Assembly (NCBI RefSeq): GCF_043424415.1
Contig: NZ_JBHWOO010000055.1
Span: forward strand, 1-64,000
Length of the DNA stretch: 64,000 bases
Direction of reading: 5' to 3'
From: Luteococcus sp043424415
Lineage (GTDB): Bacteria > Actinomycetota > Actinomycetes > Propionibacteriales > Propionibacteriaceae
This document shows positions 25,356 through 35,900 of the stretch, piece by piece; the first letter of the stretch is position 1; each line of letters begins with the position of its first letter. The translations under genes and the position numbers were made by a program. The notes below the pieces were generated by a model. That model was not told the DNA's origin and ran no database searches. It worked only from the letters and a program-made list of their open reading frames with translations.

Positions 25356-26090
25356 TCACTGCATCCCGCCGTCGACGGTGAGCACTTCGCCCGTCATGAA
25401 TGACGCCTGGTCCGAGAGCAGGAAAGCGATGACGTCGGCAATCTCGCCGGGGGTGCCGAGGCGCCGGAGCGCGGTTCGCTCTCGCACCTGGTCGAGCAGG
25501 TGCTGAGGCAGACCCTCCACGAGGTCTGTCGCGATGAAACCCGGTGCGACGACGTTCGCACGGATCCCGTAGCGGCCCGTTTCCTGAGCCAGGCTCTTCG
25601 TGTACCCGATGATGCCGGCCTTCGCAGCGGCGTAGTTGGCCTGGCCGGCGTTCCCGCGCAGACCAGCAAGCGACGACATCGTGACGATGCTGCCGCGACG
25701 TCGTCGCATCATCGTGTCCAGCGCTGCTTGGCAGACATGGTGGACACCTCCCAGGTCCACGCGCAGCACACGATCCCAGTCCTCGGCCTTCATCAGCGCG
25801 ACCGGCTTGTCTCGCAGCGTGGCTGCCGACGCCACGACGGCAGTCACGGGACCTAGCGCGTCCTCCACGGTCTCGACCAGTTCCCGCACCGCGTCACGAT
25901 CGGCCACATCGGCGGTGAACCCGCAGGACTTCCGACCTAAAGCATGAATCTCCCTGTCCAGGCCAGCGGCCGCCTCATCGTCTCGGGCGTAGCAGTAGCC
26001 GATGTCATACCCATCGCGCGCCAGGCGAATCGCGACGGCACGGCCGATGCCGCGCGTCGCTCCCGTGATCAGCGCAGTGTCCGGTTTCAT
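25356..26090 (-). CDS. 3-oxoacyl-ACP reductase (FabG-like SDR)
   Basis: A 244-residue short-chain dehydrogenase with TGATRGIG at residues 9-16, the catalytic Ser in TMSSLAG, and YAAAK, ending in the typical LTVDGGMQ. Such enzymes reduce beta-ketoacyl-ACP with NADPH. As a discrete reductase within the operon it could act on the KASIII product of the other operon, or in trans on the first PKS module, which has no KR of its own. Confidence 0.92.
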   Translation of the reverse strand: MKPDTALITGATRGIGRAVAIRLARDGYDIGYCYARDDEAAAGLDREIHALGRKSCGFTADVADRDAVRELVETVEDALGPVTAVVASAATLRDKPVALMKAEDWDRVLRVDLGGVHHVCQAALDTMMRRRRGSIVTMSSLAGLRGNAGQANYAAAKAGIIGYTKSLAQETGRYGIRANVVAPGFIATDLVEGLPQHLLDQVRERTALRRLGTPGEIADVIAFLLSDQASFMTGEVLTVDGGMQ

Positions 26091-26092
26091 GG

Positions 26093-26860
26093 TCAGTTTC
26101 TCGTTTCAACGATCCGACGACGCTGGCCCAGCTCGATGGCGGCGGTGCGCACCATCACGGTGAATATCTCGCTCATGTGCTGACTCAGGTAGAAGTGGTC
26201 GCCCGCCCTCACGTCGGTCCGGAGGGGGCGTGTGGTGAAGCGCGCCCACCCCTGCAGGGTCTCCACAGGAACGAGGGGGTCCGCATCTCCACCGAAGGCA
26301 ACCAGGGGTAGGTCGAGAGGGCTTTCATCCGTCGGCGCGTAGTTCTCCAGCGCCCTGCCGTCAGCCCTCATCGTCGTGATGATGTGCTCTCGCATCTCGG
26401 GGTTGCTGAGGAGTTCCAGCGGCGTGGCGCCCAGTCGGGCCAGACGTTCCAGAATGCCCCGGTCCGTGAGCTGGAAGCCGCCGTCGCCTCCGTTGTTCCT
26501 GGGGGGCTGAGACCCCGAGACGAACAGGGCCAGCGGTGAGCGAACGCCCCGGCTCTGCAGGGCATGAGCGAGCTCAAAGGCGACGATCGCGCCCATGCTG
26601 TGACCGAAGAGTGCGTAGTCTCCCTCGATCTCGTCGACCATCCGGTCAGCCAGGCCCGTCACCAGCGTCCCCATGTCGTCCGTGACAGGCTCCGCCATAC
26701 GAATGCCGTGGCCCGGGTACTCGACGCAGGATGTCTGCACTCCCGGCATCTGCAGCCAGGCGCGATATGCGCTGGCCGTCCCGCCCGCGTACGGGAGGGC
26801 GAAGATGCGAATCCGATCACCAGCGCGCGGTCGCGACGAGAACATCCAGCTCTTACTCAC
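26093..26860 (-). CDS. Type II thioesterase
   Basis: A 255-residue alpha/beta hydrolase starting at GTG 26860 within the NRPS stop. It has LPYAGG, the nucleophile Ser88 in FGHSMG, and the catalytic His in GDHFYL. These are the hallmarks of discrete editing thioesterases that clear misloaded carrier domains. It is probably not the chain-release enzyme, although no integrated TE domain is present in any assembly-line protein, so a release role is not excluded. Confidence 0.92.
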   Translation of the reverse strand: MSKSWMFSSRPRAGDRIRIFALPYAGGTASAYRAWLQMPGVQTSCVEYPGHGIRMAEPVTDDMGTLVTGLADRMVDEIEGDYALFGHSMGAIVAFELAHALQSRGVRSPLALFVSGSQPPRNNGGDGGFQLTDRGILERLARLGATPLELLSNPEMREHIITTMRADGRALENYAPTDESPLDLPLVAFGGDADPLVPVETLQGWARFTTRPLRTDVRAGDHFYLSQHMSEIFTVMVRTAAIELGQRRRIVETRN

Positions 26861-29800
26861 GCTTCTCCTCGATTCTGACGGGGGTCAGGATCAGACGGCC
26901 GCGGGAGGCGGTCTGCCAGCAGCGTTGGCACCTCTGACAAGGGTAGATCCGGTCTGGCCAGCACGGCGTGAAGCAGCACTGGCCAAGCCGCCACCATGTC
27001 GGCGAAGGCATGCTCGTTGAACCGGTTCGGCGCGTGCATCCACAGTCCTCGCAGCTCGCCGTCCCGTTCGTGCAGCACCAGGTACAGGTCGAGATTGGCC
27101 GGACTGATCGAGCCGTGCATCTCGGGAATGAGCTGCTCGGCGGCTCCAACTGGCCGCCACGGCGTTCCGACCCAGCCGCCCAGGTTCAGACGCACAGATC
27201 CGAAATCCACCACGTTGAACATGGTGCGCATCGGGTCCCACCGGCCGTCACTCGTAGCCGCGAGCTGGCGCAGGGGGGCCTGCTGATGCTCTCGGGCGTC
27301 CAGCAGGCTGAGCCGAACCTGAGCCATCACGTCGCCGAAGGTGGCCCGCTCGGCTATTCGGGTGCGGATCGAGACCTCGTTGACCAGATATCCGACCATG
27401 GTGTGCGTCTCCGGCTCGTCTCGCCCAGCTAGTGGCACAGTGACCAGCACGTCGTCGGTTGCGGTCGCCACCGCTTGGAGCACCTGGAAAACGGTGAGGA
27501 GATAGACGAATGTGCTCACCGACGCGGCCGCGGCCGCTGCCTTGAGCTGCTCATTCTCCTCCGGGCACAAGGAGAAGCCGGTGATCGTGGCCACAGCGGG
27601 ACGCGGTTCACGTCCTAGCGGCCGCAACGTGGGCGCCGGCGGCAGGTCACTGAAGAGCGAACGCCAGTAATCGGCGTGGACCCGGCCAGGGCCGAGCTCG
27701 TTCTCACGCTGCTGCCATGCGGCCAGGTCGGCCAGCTGAAGACTCGCGAAGTCGCGCCGGGCAGGAGTGCCGTCGCGCTCCGCCACGTAATAGTCGGCGA
27801 GGTCTTCCACATACTGCGCAAATCCCCAGGGATCAACGCTGGCGTGGTGGAAGGCCTGCGACAGGACCCACCGCCGATCCCCCGTGCGCAGTAGGACGGT
27901 GTACATGGGGCTGCCCTTAGCGACCGGCATGGGCGTGCTCTCCAACCGGGCGACAACCTCCTCCACTGCGGCCTCAACGAGCTCTTCGGTCCCCCCACGC
28001 AGGTCGTGGACCTCTAGGGGCCAGGGGCTGGCTGGCTCCACCCGCTGAAACCATTCGTCGCCTTCGTGGATCAAGCAGGTCCGGAACACCTCGTGCTTCT
28101 CGCGCACATTGTCGAGCGCCCGCTGGAGCGCGTCGACGTCGAGTTCTCGGTCCGCCGAGGCTCCCTCCGGTTCGAGGACGACGGTGGCGACCACGTTGTG
28201 GTGGACCGCGTCCGCCCCAACGGGTTCAGTGATTTTGTTCAGCTGCTGGTGGGTGACTGGCATGCGGTCGCTGCGGACGCTCGGGCGGATTGTGGCGACC
28301 TGCCGGGAAGGCAGGGGCTCCTGAGCCGCGTCAACGCCAGCACGGGCTATTGTCTCAAGGCACCGGACCAGTTCGTGCTCGAAGGCCTCAACCTCCGGCG
28401 TCGTCCACGAGCTGTGGTCCCACATGACCTGCACCTGGAGCCGAGAACCCGCGTCGGTCTGCAACGAGACCACGTTCACCTGCAGTGGACGGGTGAGGAG
28501 CAGCGATCGAGCGGCCGTCCCCTCACCCATGAGCTCCCTCTGGAGTCGGGTGACGGGCTGCCACGCAAGATCCTCAAGCCCCGCGGTCTGCTGCCCAAGG
28601 TAGTTGAATACCAGGTATGCCTCAGGCAGGTCCCCCAGCGGCGAGCCCTCGGCAAGATAGCGGAGTGCGCCGTAGCCCAGCCCGTCGTGGGGATAACGGC
28701 GCTGCGAGATGACGGCTCGCCGCAGCAGAGTGCGCATCTCGTCGTCGGTGGCCGGGCTGGCTCCCAGATCGACGCTAACCGGATACACGCTGGTCAACCA
28801 ACCGACCGTCCGGCTGGCGTCCACGTGCCCCAAGTGACGGCCATGCGACTCGACCTCAACTAGCAGCGGCCCGGTGCTCTGGATCCCGAGGTTGTCCCGG
28901 GCGGCTAGGGCGACGGCGCTGAGCAGGACCTCATGAGCGCTGGCGCCAAGCCCTGGGCAGATCTCCTCCAGCAGCCGTCGCGACGTTTCCACGTCAAGAA
29001 GCAAGGTGCTTTCGCCGACCGATGTGCCCGTTGCGAACACACTTGGCGCGCGCAGGGGAGTCGCGCCGCGGGTGAGCGTCTGCCAGTCCTCGATCTCGGC
29101 CTTGCGCTGGGGGCTGCCCGCGTCTTCACTGACTGTCTCCGACCACGAGCGGGCCGAAGTCGGCACGGGCGGAAGTGAGATCGGCTGCCCGGTAGCCACC
29201 TGCTCGAGTGAGGTGCGCAGGTCTTCGAGGATCACTTGCCACGACATGCCGTCCACCACGACGTGATGGATCACGAGCAGCAGCATGGGCAGCGCGCCGT
29301 CGCGCTCAAACAGTCGTGTTTCCAGGTTGTGCCCGCGCCAGGGATCCAGCCTCTCTACGGCAGCGGTGACGGCGTGGAGCAGGTCTTCGGACAGATCGGC
29401 CACGCTGGTGCTGGCGACTTCGACGGGTGGCGGGAGGATCTTTCCTTCTGGGACGTGAAGGGTCCATGTCTGCGGATCAAGGGTGGCAGCCAGGATCCTG
29501 TGATGATTCACCAGACCATCGAGTGCAGCAGCGACCTGCGTCGCTGTCGTTCCCTGCGGCAGTGTCACCAGGACGCGGTGGCTGTATCCGGAGATCTCTC
29601 CTCCGCGGCGCCGCAGACGTCGCAGCATGGGGCTCGGTGCACAGTCGCCCGCTCCGTCATCGTGAACGGACGTCACGGCGGCGGCACGGCTCCCGACAGA
29701 GGCTGCGATTGCCGAAACGGACTCGTGCACGAAAATGTCGCGGGTGGTGAGAGTGATGCCTGACTTGCGCGCAGCAGAAACCACCTGGATGGCTCGCAGC

Positions 29801-32800
29801 GAGTCCCCACCGAGCTCGAAGAAGCTGTCAGTGGCGTTCACCACCGGGCGATCCAGTACGTCGGTGAAGGCGGCGGCGATCGTCGTCTCCAGTCCGGGGG
29901 CCGGGGGGCGTCCGAGGCCTGCCATCGTGTCCGGGGAGCTTGGCGAGGGTAGCGCCCGCCTGTCCACCTTGCCGTTGGCGGTCATGGGCAGAGCGCCCAG
30001 CACCGTGACGGTGCTCGGGACGCAGTGCCTGGGGAGCCGCTGTCCCACCCAACGCCGGACCTCATCACCGTCGACCGTTCCAGCACTCGTGACGATGTAC
30101 GCGTCCAGCTGCGTCACCCCGGCCCCGTCGCTGCCAGCCACGACAACAGCGTTCGTGACTGCGGGATGCGACAGGAGGGCGGCCTCTACCTCGACCAGTT
30201 CCACCCGGTAACCGTGGATCTTGACCTGGCCGTCTTCACGTCCCAGGAAACGCAGCTCGCCCGACTCCGTCCAGCAGACCTTGTCTCCGGTGCGGTAGAC
30301 GCGCGAAGCGTCCGACACAAAAGGATCATCGAGGAAACGGCTGAGGGTGAGCTCAGGCTCGTTCACGTAGCCGACTGACACCTGCCCCCCGGCCACCCAC
30401 AGCTCACCTGCTACGCCGGGTGGGGCCAACTCACCTTGTCTCACGACATAGCAGCGCGAACCAGGCACAGGGCGACCCAAGGGGAGGAATGCACCGTCTC
30501 GGTAGTCGCGGAGGTCGCAGGTGACCACGCCAATCGTTGTCTCCGTAGGACCGTAATGGTTGTGCACCGCCGTGTCGCCGGCAGCAGCCAGCAACTCGGC
30601 CACCTGTGACCGCGGTGCCGCCTCTCCTCCGAGCACCAGCGAGCGACGCGGCATCAGTGCGTCGGCACCGACCACACGCATCAGCGCGCCCAGGTGAGTG
30701 GGGACAATCTTGACGTAGTCGATCTCCCTTAAGCGGATCAGCTCCGAGACGGCGTCCGCGTCGACGGCTGTGTCCTTGTCCACCAGGTGCAGCTCGCCCC
30801 CTGTCCCCAAGCTCGAAAAGAGGATGGTGCCCACAAAGTCGGTCACTGGTGGCTGCAGAACAAGGTACCGAGCCTGCGGAGAACCCATACCGAGGGTCGA
30901 AGGGACGGACGACACGTAGGTCTTAATGTTGGCATGCGTCACCTCCACGCCCTTGGGTTTGCCGGTCGAGCCAGAGGTGTAGAGCACATATCCCACGCCG
31001 TCAGGTGCCGCACCTGGCAGCTCGGTGCCCGTGTTTGCAGCGTCGGCAAGCGTCGAAAGAGTGATCCACTGACAGTCTCCACCGACATCAGGGCGGGCCT
31101 GCTCGTCCGAGACCACCAAGGCGGCGCGGCAGTCCTCCAGGAGCATGTTGACGCGTACTGAGGGCCATGACGGGTCCATGACCAGATAGGCAGCGCCCGC
31201 TTTCCAGGTGGCCAGCATGCTCACCAGCAGCTCAGCGCTCAGCGGCAGTGACAGCGCCACGACGTCGCCCGGTCGGACTCCAGCTGTGACTAGTTGCCGT
31301 GCCGTCTTCGTGGCGCGGCTGTCCAGCTCGCCGTAGGTTGTCTGCCGGTCCTTCTCGACGATGGCCACCCAGGACGGGTGCTCGACCGCCACGCGGGCGA
31401 TGTCCTCCGAGAGCGTGGCCTCACCCACCAGCTCGAGCCGCTCTCCTGTGGCGAGTCCGAGAACCTCCTCTCGCTCGTGCACGTCGCAGAGTGGCACGTC
31501 GGAGAGCCGCAGCGACGGGTCAGCGACGAACGCACGCAGGATGCGGATGTAGTGGTACGCCAGTCGCCGCGCTGACGCGTCATTGAAGAGATCGCGTGCA
31601 TGCAGAAGTTGACCTGTAACCTGCCCCTGGTCCTCGCGAAGATCCAGCTGCAGGTCGTACTTGATCAACGTCTCGGCCGATACCACGGGCTCGATGCGTA
31701 CCTCGTGGGACTCCCAACGGGGCAGCGGCACGTTCTGGTAGGTGATCATGGCTCGGAACAGAGCCGGTGCGCCTGAGTGCTGAGCGGGAGCCACCCGCGT
31801 GATTACGTCTTCGATGGGGACGTCCTGGTGGGCAAAGGCGTCGAAGCACACGCGGCGGAAGGTGGCAAGGTGATCTGTAAACGTGGCGTCCCGGTCCACC
31901 CGGCACCGAAGTGCGACTGAGTTCATCAGACAGCCGATCAGCTGCTCCAGTTCGGAGTTGCCACGTCCCATCACGGGAGTGCCCACGCACACATCGCACT
32001 CACCAGAGACCCTGGCGAGGAGCGCGTGGAAGGCTGCCCCATAGACCATGAATGGGGTCATGTGCCGAGCCCGGGCCAGCTTGCGCACCCCGTCCACCAG
32101 CGATGCGTCGAGGCTCAGCGTGTTGGATCCGGCTCGGTGGCTCGGTCGGGCTGGACGAGGTGCGTCTGTGATGAGAGGCAGTTCGGATGGCACTCCCGCC
32201 AGGTTCTGCTCCCACCATGCTAGGTCGGCTTCCCGGTGGGGGTCAGGGACGGAAAGGTGGGCGGCGAGATCGGGGAACTGCAGGGTCAGGTCAGGGAGCG
32301 TGCAGACATGGCCTTGTCGCAGGCTGTCGTAGGCGGTGAGGATCTCCCGCATCAGCACGCTGACGGACCACAGATCGCCCACCACATGGTGCAGAGCGAG
32401 GAGGATGGCCCGCTCATCGTGGGCGAAGGTCAAAATCTCGATGCGAAGGAGCGAGCCGGACTGCAGGTTGAAGGGCTCAGCGGCCAAAGCGGCGAGCCGT
32501 TCGCTGGCAGTTCGCTCACGCTCCATGACAGGCAGTCCCGGCACCGACATGCGACGAAGTGAAGGGGGCAGGTCGGGCTTCACGATCTGGACAGGTTCGC
32601 CGTCCACGAGCGAGAAGACCGTGCGCAAGGACTCGTGCCGCCGCACGACGTGCTCACAGGCCATCTCGAACGCCTGAGGGTCGAAGGCGCCCCGGACGCG
32701 GAGGCCGCCGGTGATTACAAATGGGTTGGTGCCCTCGGAGAGCTGGTCGGCCAACCACATCTGTCGCTGTGCCGAGGTCAAGGGGACGGGGACTGCCGGA

Positions 32801-32916
32801 TTCTCCCGACGGCGGATACCGACAGAGGTCGGGCCCTGGAGCCCTTCGGCTGCTAGGCGCTTGCTGAGCAGCGCCCGCCGCTGAGCGGAGAGATTGACCG
32901 ACGTCGGGGCTCCCAT
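26857..32916 (-). CDS. NRPS: C-A(Asp)-T-E-C
   Basis: 2,019 residues. A short N-terminal beta-hairpin docking segment (NLSAQRRALLSKRLA) precedes C1 (45-470, HHVVGDLWS), A (485-985), T (1005-1080, FFELGGDSL), E (1100-1540, HHVVVDGMSW and FNYLGQ) and a final C (1560-2000, HHASVDPWG). Aligned by eye to the PheA pocket, the A-domain code reads D-F-T-K-V-G-H-I-G-K, one position from the known aspartate code DLTKVGHIGK. The T domain has the GGDSL form typical before an E domain. The module should add D-Asp. The trailing C domain has no A-T after it and no TE, so it probably releases or cyclises the chain, or joins it to another carrier. Confidence 0.92.
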   Translation of the reverse strand: MGAPTSVNLSAQRRALLSKRLAAEGLQGPTSVGIRRRENPAVPVPLTSAQRQMWLADQLSEGTNPFVITGGLRVRGAFDPQAFEMACEHVVRRHESLRTVFSLVDGEPVQIVKPDLPPSLRRMSVPGLPVMERERTASERLAALAAEPFNLQSGSLLRIEILTFAHDERAILLALHHVVGDLWSVSVLMREILTAYDSLRQGHVCTLPDLTLQFPDLAAHLSVPDPHREADLAWWEQNLAGVPSELPLITDAPRPARPSHRAGSNTLSLDASLVDGVRKLARARHMTPFMVYGAAFHALLARVSGECDVCVGTPVMGRGNSELEQLIGCLMNSVALRCRVDRDATFTDHLATFRRVCFDAFAHQDVPIEDVITRVAPAQHSGAPALFRAMITYQNVPLPRWESHEVRIEPVVSAETLIKYDLQLDLREDQGQVTGQLLHARDLFNDASARRLAYHYIRILRAFVADPSLRLSDVPLCDVHEREEVLGLATGERLELVGEATLSEDIARVAVEHPSWVAIVEKDRQTTYGELDSRATKTARQLVTAGVRPGDVVALSLPLSAELLVSMLATWKAGAAYLVMDPSWPSVRVNMLLEDCRAALVVSDEQARPDVGGDCQWITLSTLADAANTGTELPGAAPDGVGYVLYTSGSTGKPKGVEVTHANIKTYVSSVPSTLGMGSPQARYLVLQPPVTDFVGTILFSSLGTGGELHLVDKDTAVDADAVSELIRLREIDYVKIVPTHLGALMRVVGADALMPRRSLVLGGEAAPRSQVAELLAAAGDTAVHNHYGPTETTIGVVTCDLRDYRDGAFLPLGRPVPGSRCYVVRQGELAPPGVAGELWVAGGQVSVGYVNEPELTLSRFLDDPFVSDASRVYRTGDKVCWTESGELRFLGREDGQVKIHGYRVELVEVEAALLSHPAVTNAVVVAGSDGAGVTQLDAYIVTSAGTVDGDEVRRWVGQRLPRHCVPSTVTVLGALPMTANGKVDRRALPSPSSPDTMAGLGRPPAPGLETTIAAAFTDVLDRPVVNATDSFFELGGDSLRAIQVVSAARKSGITLTTRDIFVHESVSAIAASVGSRAAAVTSVHDDGAGDCAPSPMLRRLRRRGGEISGYSHRVLVTLPQGTTATQVAAALDGLVNHHRILAATLDPQTWTLHVPEGKILPPPVEVASTSVADLSEDLLHAVTAAVERLDPWRGHNLETRLFERDGALPMLLLVIHHVVVDGMSWQVILEDLRTSLEQVATGQPISLPPVPTSARSWSETVSEDAGSPQRKAEIEDWQTLTRGATPLRAPSVFATGTSVGESTLLLDVETSRRLLEEICPGLGASAHEVLLSAVALAARDNLGIQSTGPLLVEVESHGRHLGHVDASRTVGWLTSVYPVSVDLGASPATDDEMRTLLRRAVISQRRYPHDGLGYGALRYLAEGSPLGDLPEAYLVFNYLGQQTAGLEDLAWQPVTRLQRELMGEGTAARSLLLTRPLQVNVVSLQTDAGSRLQVQVMWDHSSWTTPEVEAFEHELVRCLETIARAGVDAAQEPLPSRQVATIRPSVRSDRMPVTHQQLNKITEPVGADAVHHNVVATVVLEPEGASADRELDVDALQRALDNVREKHEVFRTCLIHEGDEWFQRVEPASPWPLEVHDLRGGTEELVEAAVEEVVARLESTPMPVAKGSPMYTVLLRTGDRRWVLSQAFHHASVDPWGFAQYVEDLADYYVAERDGTPARRDFASLQLADLAAWQQRENELGPGRVHADYWRSLFSDLPPAPTLRPLGREPRPAVATITGFSLCPEENEQLKAAAAAASVSTFVYLLTVFQVLQAVATATDDVLVTVPLAGRDEPETHTMVGYLVNEVSIRTRIAERATFGDVMAQVRLSLLDAREHQQAPLRQLAATSDGRWDPMRTMFNVVDFGSVRLNLGGWVGTPWRPVGAAEQLIPEMHGSISPANLDLYLVLHERDGELRGLWMHAPNRFNEHAFADMVAAWPVLLHAVLARPDLPLSEVPTLLADRLPRPSDPDPRQNRGEA

Positions 32917-35900
32917 CAGTCCTCCGCACCGCCCAGCTGGGCCGCGATCTCCTCGTCGGACATCGCGCTGAGCTCGACAACCAGCTCTGCGGTGCGCTCT
33001 ACCAGAGATGGGTCGGGCGCGGTATCCAAGACAGCCGCCGCGAGACCTTCGACGGTGGGCTCGGTAAACAGCCGGTGCAGGGGCACGTCAATGTCGAAGG
33101 TCTCACGCATCCTCACCATGACTCTCGTACTGAGCAGCGAGTGGCCGCCCAGATCGAAGAAGTTGTCGGTCACTCCGACGCGCTCGATACCGAGCACGTC
33201 GCACCAGATCCCCGCGATCACAGCCTCGAGGGGCGTCCGGGGTGGGACGAACTCGGTCTGGGCGATGTGGCCGGGCGGTGGCAGGGCGCCCCGGTCGATC
33301 TTGCCATTGGGCGTCATCGGGAATGGGTCCTGTATCACGAATGCGCTGGGCACCATGTACGCCGGCAGTGTCTCCCACAGGCCGCCGCGGATGTCCGGGA
33401 GAGCCATCGCGAGTCGACGACGCGCCACGGCGTTCACCAGCCTGGCGGGGCGCGGGCCGTCGGGCAGAGTCGGGAAGCCGCACAGCGGTTCGCCATCGAC
33501 TCCGCGGCGACGGGCGACGAGCGAGAAGTTGCCGTCTGCACCGTGTGCTCGCATCTCCAGATGAGCAGCGAACCCCGCATCCTCCACGGCCCGGACAATC
33601 TCGCTCGGATCCGGGACCGACATCTCACTCACCTCGCGCAGCACCTCAGCGAGGGTGGCACCTCCGGCCTTCTCAGCTGCCGCCAGCGTGGCGCTCACCT
33701 GAGCTACACGACGGTTCGGGATATCGAGGACCACCACGCAGTCATCGGTGCCTGCGAGCCACTCCCGAACGCTGTTGAGCCCGCCAGCGGCTGCCTCCCA
33801 GGCGTACGTCTTGGCAGCTACAGGCGTCACCTCGCCACAGTGAATTGTCACGTCGTACCGGTATCGAGTCATATCCGTCTGGTCGGCCGAGCGCTTCGCC
33901 AGGACATGCACGGCAGCCACGTCGTCCCGCTCGTCCGCCAATTGCGTGAATAGGTGCGGGTCGATGACGAGCTCGGAGTCTTCGGTCACGGCCCGGTCCG
34001 TGATCTGGACCAGGGCACTGGCCGCGACGGAGGGCTCGGTTCGCCGCAGCGCGGCGTCGGCGTGGAAGGTGGATAGCAAGGGCAGACTTCTGACGTCTCC
34101 CATGAACAGGACCCCGCCGGGAAGCAGGCGTGCCAGAGCAGCGTCGATGACGGCCCGCAGGTAGCGCTCGTCCGGGAAGTACTGGGCAACAGAGTTGATG
34201 ACGACCAGGTCAAACTGCTGCGGCGGGAGTTGGTCAACTTGGTGCGCCGCCAGTCGCTCTACCCGGACCGAATCGACGACCCCCAGCGCCTCCGCTCGAG
34301 CCTGCAGGCTCGCCACGGCCGTGGCCGATGTGTCGATCGCCCAGTAACGCTCGACCTGCGGTGCGACCCGGCTCAGGATCAGGCCCGTGCCACCGCCAAT
34401 CTCGAGGACCCGGGACGGATGCAGTTCCATGATCGTTGATGCGGTCTCGTCCGCCCAGCGAGCCATGACCTCTCGCTCGATGGCCTCCCCAGTGAGAGCG
34501 CTGCGCCAGCCGGCGAGGTTGTCATCAACAACGCTGTCGGACTCCGAGGCCTGCAGGTAGGTGGTGTCCCAAACCTCACGCCAGCGCTCGACCTCGTGGG
34601 TCCACTCCTGCGTGCCGTTGGAGCTCGTCTCGTCAGTAGGTGAGAGGTAGGCCACCAGACGATCGCCGGAAGAATCGTCGTCGCGCACGATCACGACCGC
34701 GCGTCCCACCTCCCGGTGAGACTCCAACACCCTCTCGATCTCGCCCAGCTCGATGCGATGGCCGTGGATCTTGACCTGGTGGTCCGTGCGACCAAGGAAC
34801 TCCAGGCGACCGTCGTGACGACGGCGGACCAGGTCGCCGGTGCGGTAGAGGCGGCCACCGTCGAGGAACGGGTCGGCCACGAATCGCTCAGCGGTGAGCT
34901 CGGGACGGTCGACATAACCGTTCGCGACCCCGTCTCCGCCGATCCACAGCTCCCCTGGTACTCCGACAGGGAGGCGACGCAACTCCTGGTCCAGCACACG
35001 CAGCGAGGTGTTGGCTATGGGCTCGCCAAGGTGGATGAGGTCGCGACCAACATGCGCCACGGACGACCAGATCGTCGTCTCGGTAGGGCCATACATGTTC
35101 CACAGGTCCACACCCAAGTCGAGCAGGCTCGTGGCGAGTGTGACCGAGAGCGCCTCGCCGCCTACCAGGGCCTTGAACGGCCGCTCAGGCGCCCAGCCGG
35201 CCTCGAGCAGCATCTGCCAGCTCAGTGGCGTGGCCTGCATGGCCGTCACCTGGTGCTCGTTAATGAGCTGACGCAGGCTGGTGCCGTCGATGGCCTCGTT
35301 GCGGGTGGCGAGAATGATGCGGGCGCCCGAGACCAGCGGCAAGAAGACTTCCAGGCCCGCGATGTCGAAGGAGATGGTGGTGACGGCCAATAGCACGTCG
35401 TCATCGCTCAGGCCAGGACGCTCCTGCATCGAGCGTAGGAAGTTGTCCAGCGCACGATGTGGGATCTCTACCCCCTTGGGCTGGCCGGTCGAGCCTGAGG
35501 TGTAGATGACGTACACGGCGTCGGAAGGGGCCACGGTCACGACCGGGGCCGGCGCCGTAGTCACCTCCTGGGCGAGGTCCTCCCACAGCAGCAGGCCCTT
35601 GAACGCGTGCAGGCCGAGCTGCTCGGTGACAACTCTCTCCGAGATGACGACCGCCGGTGCCGCATCCTGCAGCATGAAGGTGATGCGCGCGGCCGGGAAC
35701 TCCGGGTCCATCGGAACATACGCGGCTCCTACCTGCATCACCGCGAGCAGCGCGGCGATGAGAGCCGGACCCCGCTGCATGCACACGGCGACGCGATCGC
35801 CCCGGCGAACTCCTCGCGCAGCAAGCACAGTGGCCGCTCGCGCGGACTGCTCGGCGAGCTCCCCGTAGGTGAGCTTCTCAGCGCCGCACACGATGGCGGG

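Noticed and set aside
26093..26860. The thioesterase as the main chain-release enzyme
   Set aside because: It is a discrete GHSMG type II enzyme of editing type with no carrier fusion. Release by the terminal C domain is more consistent, though not proved.
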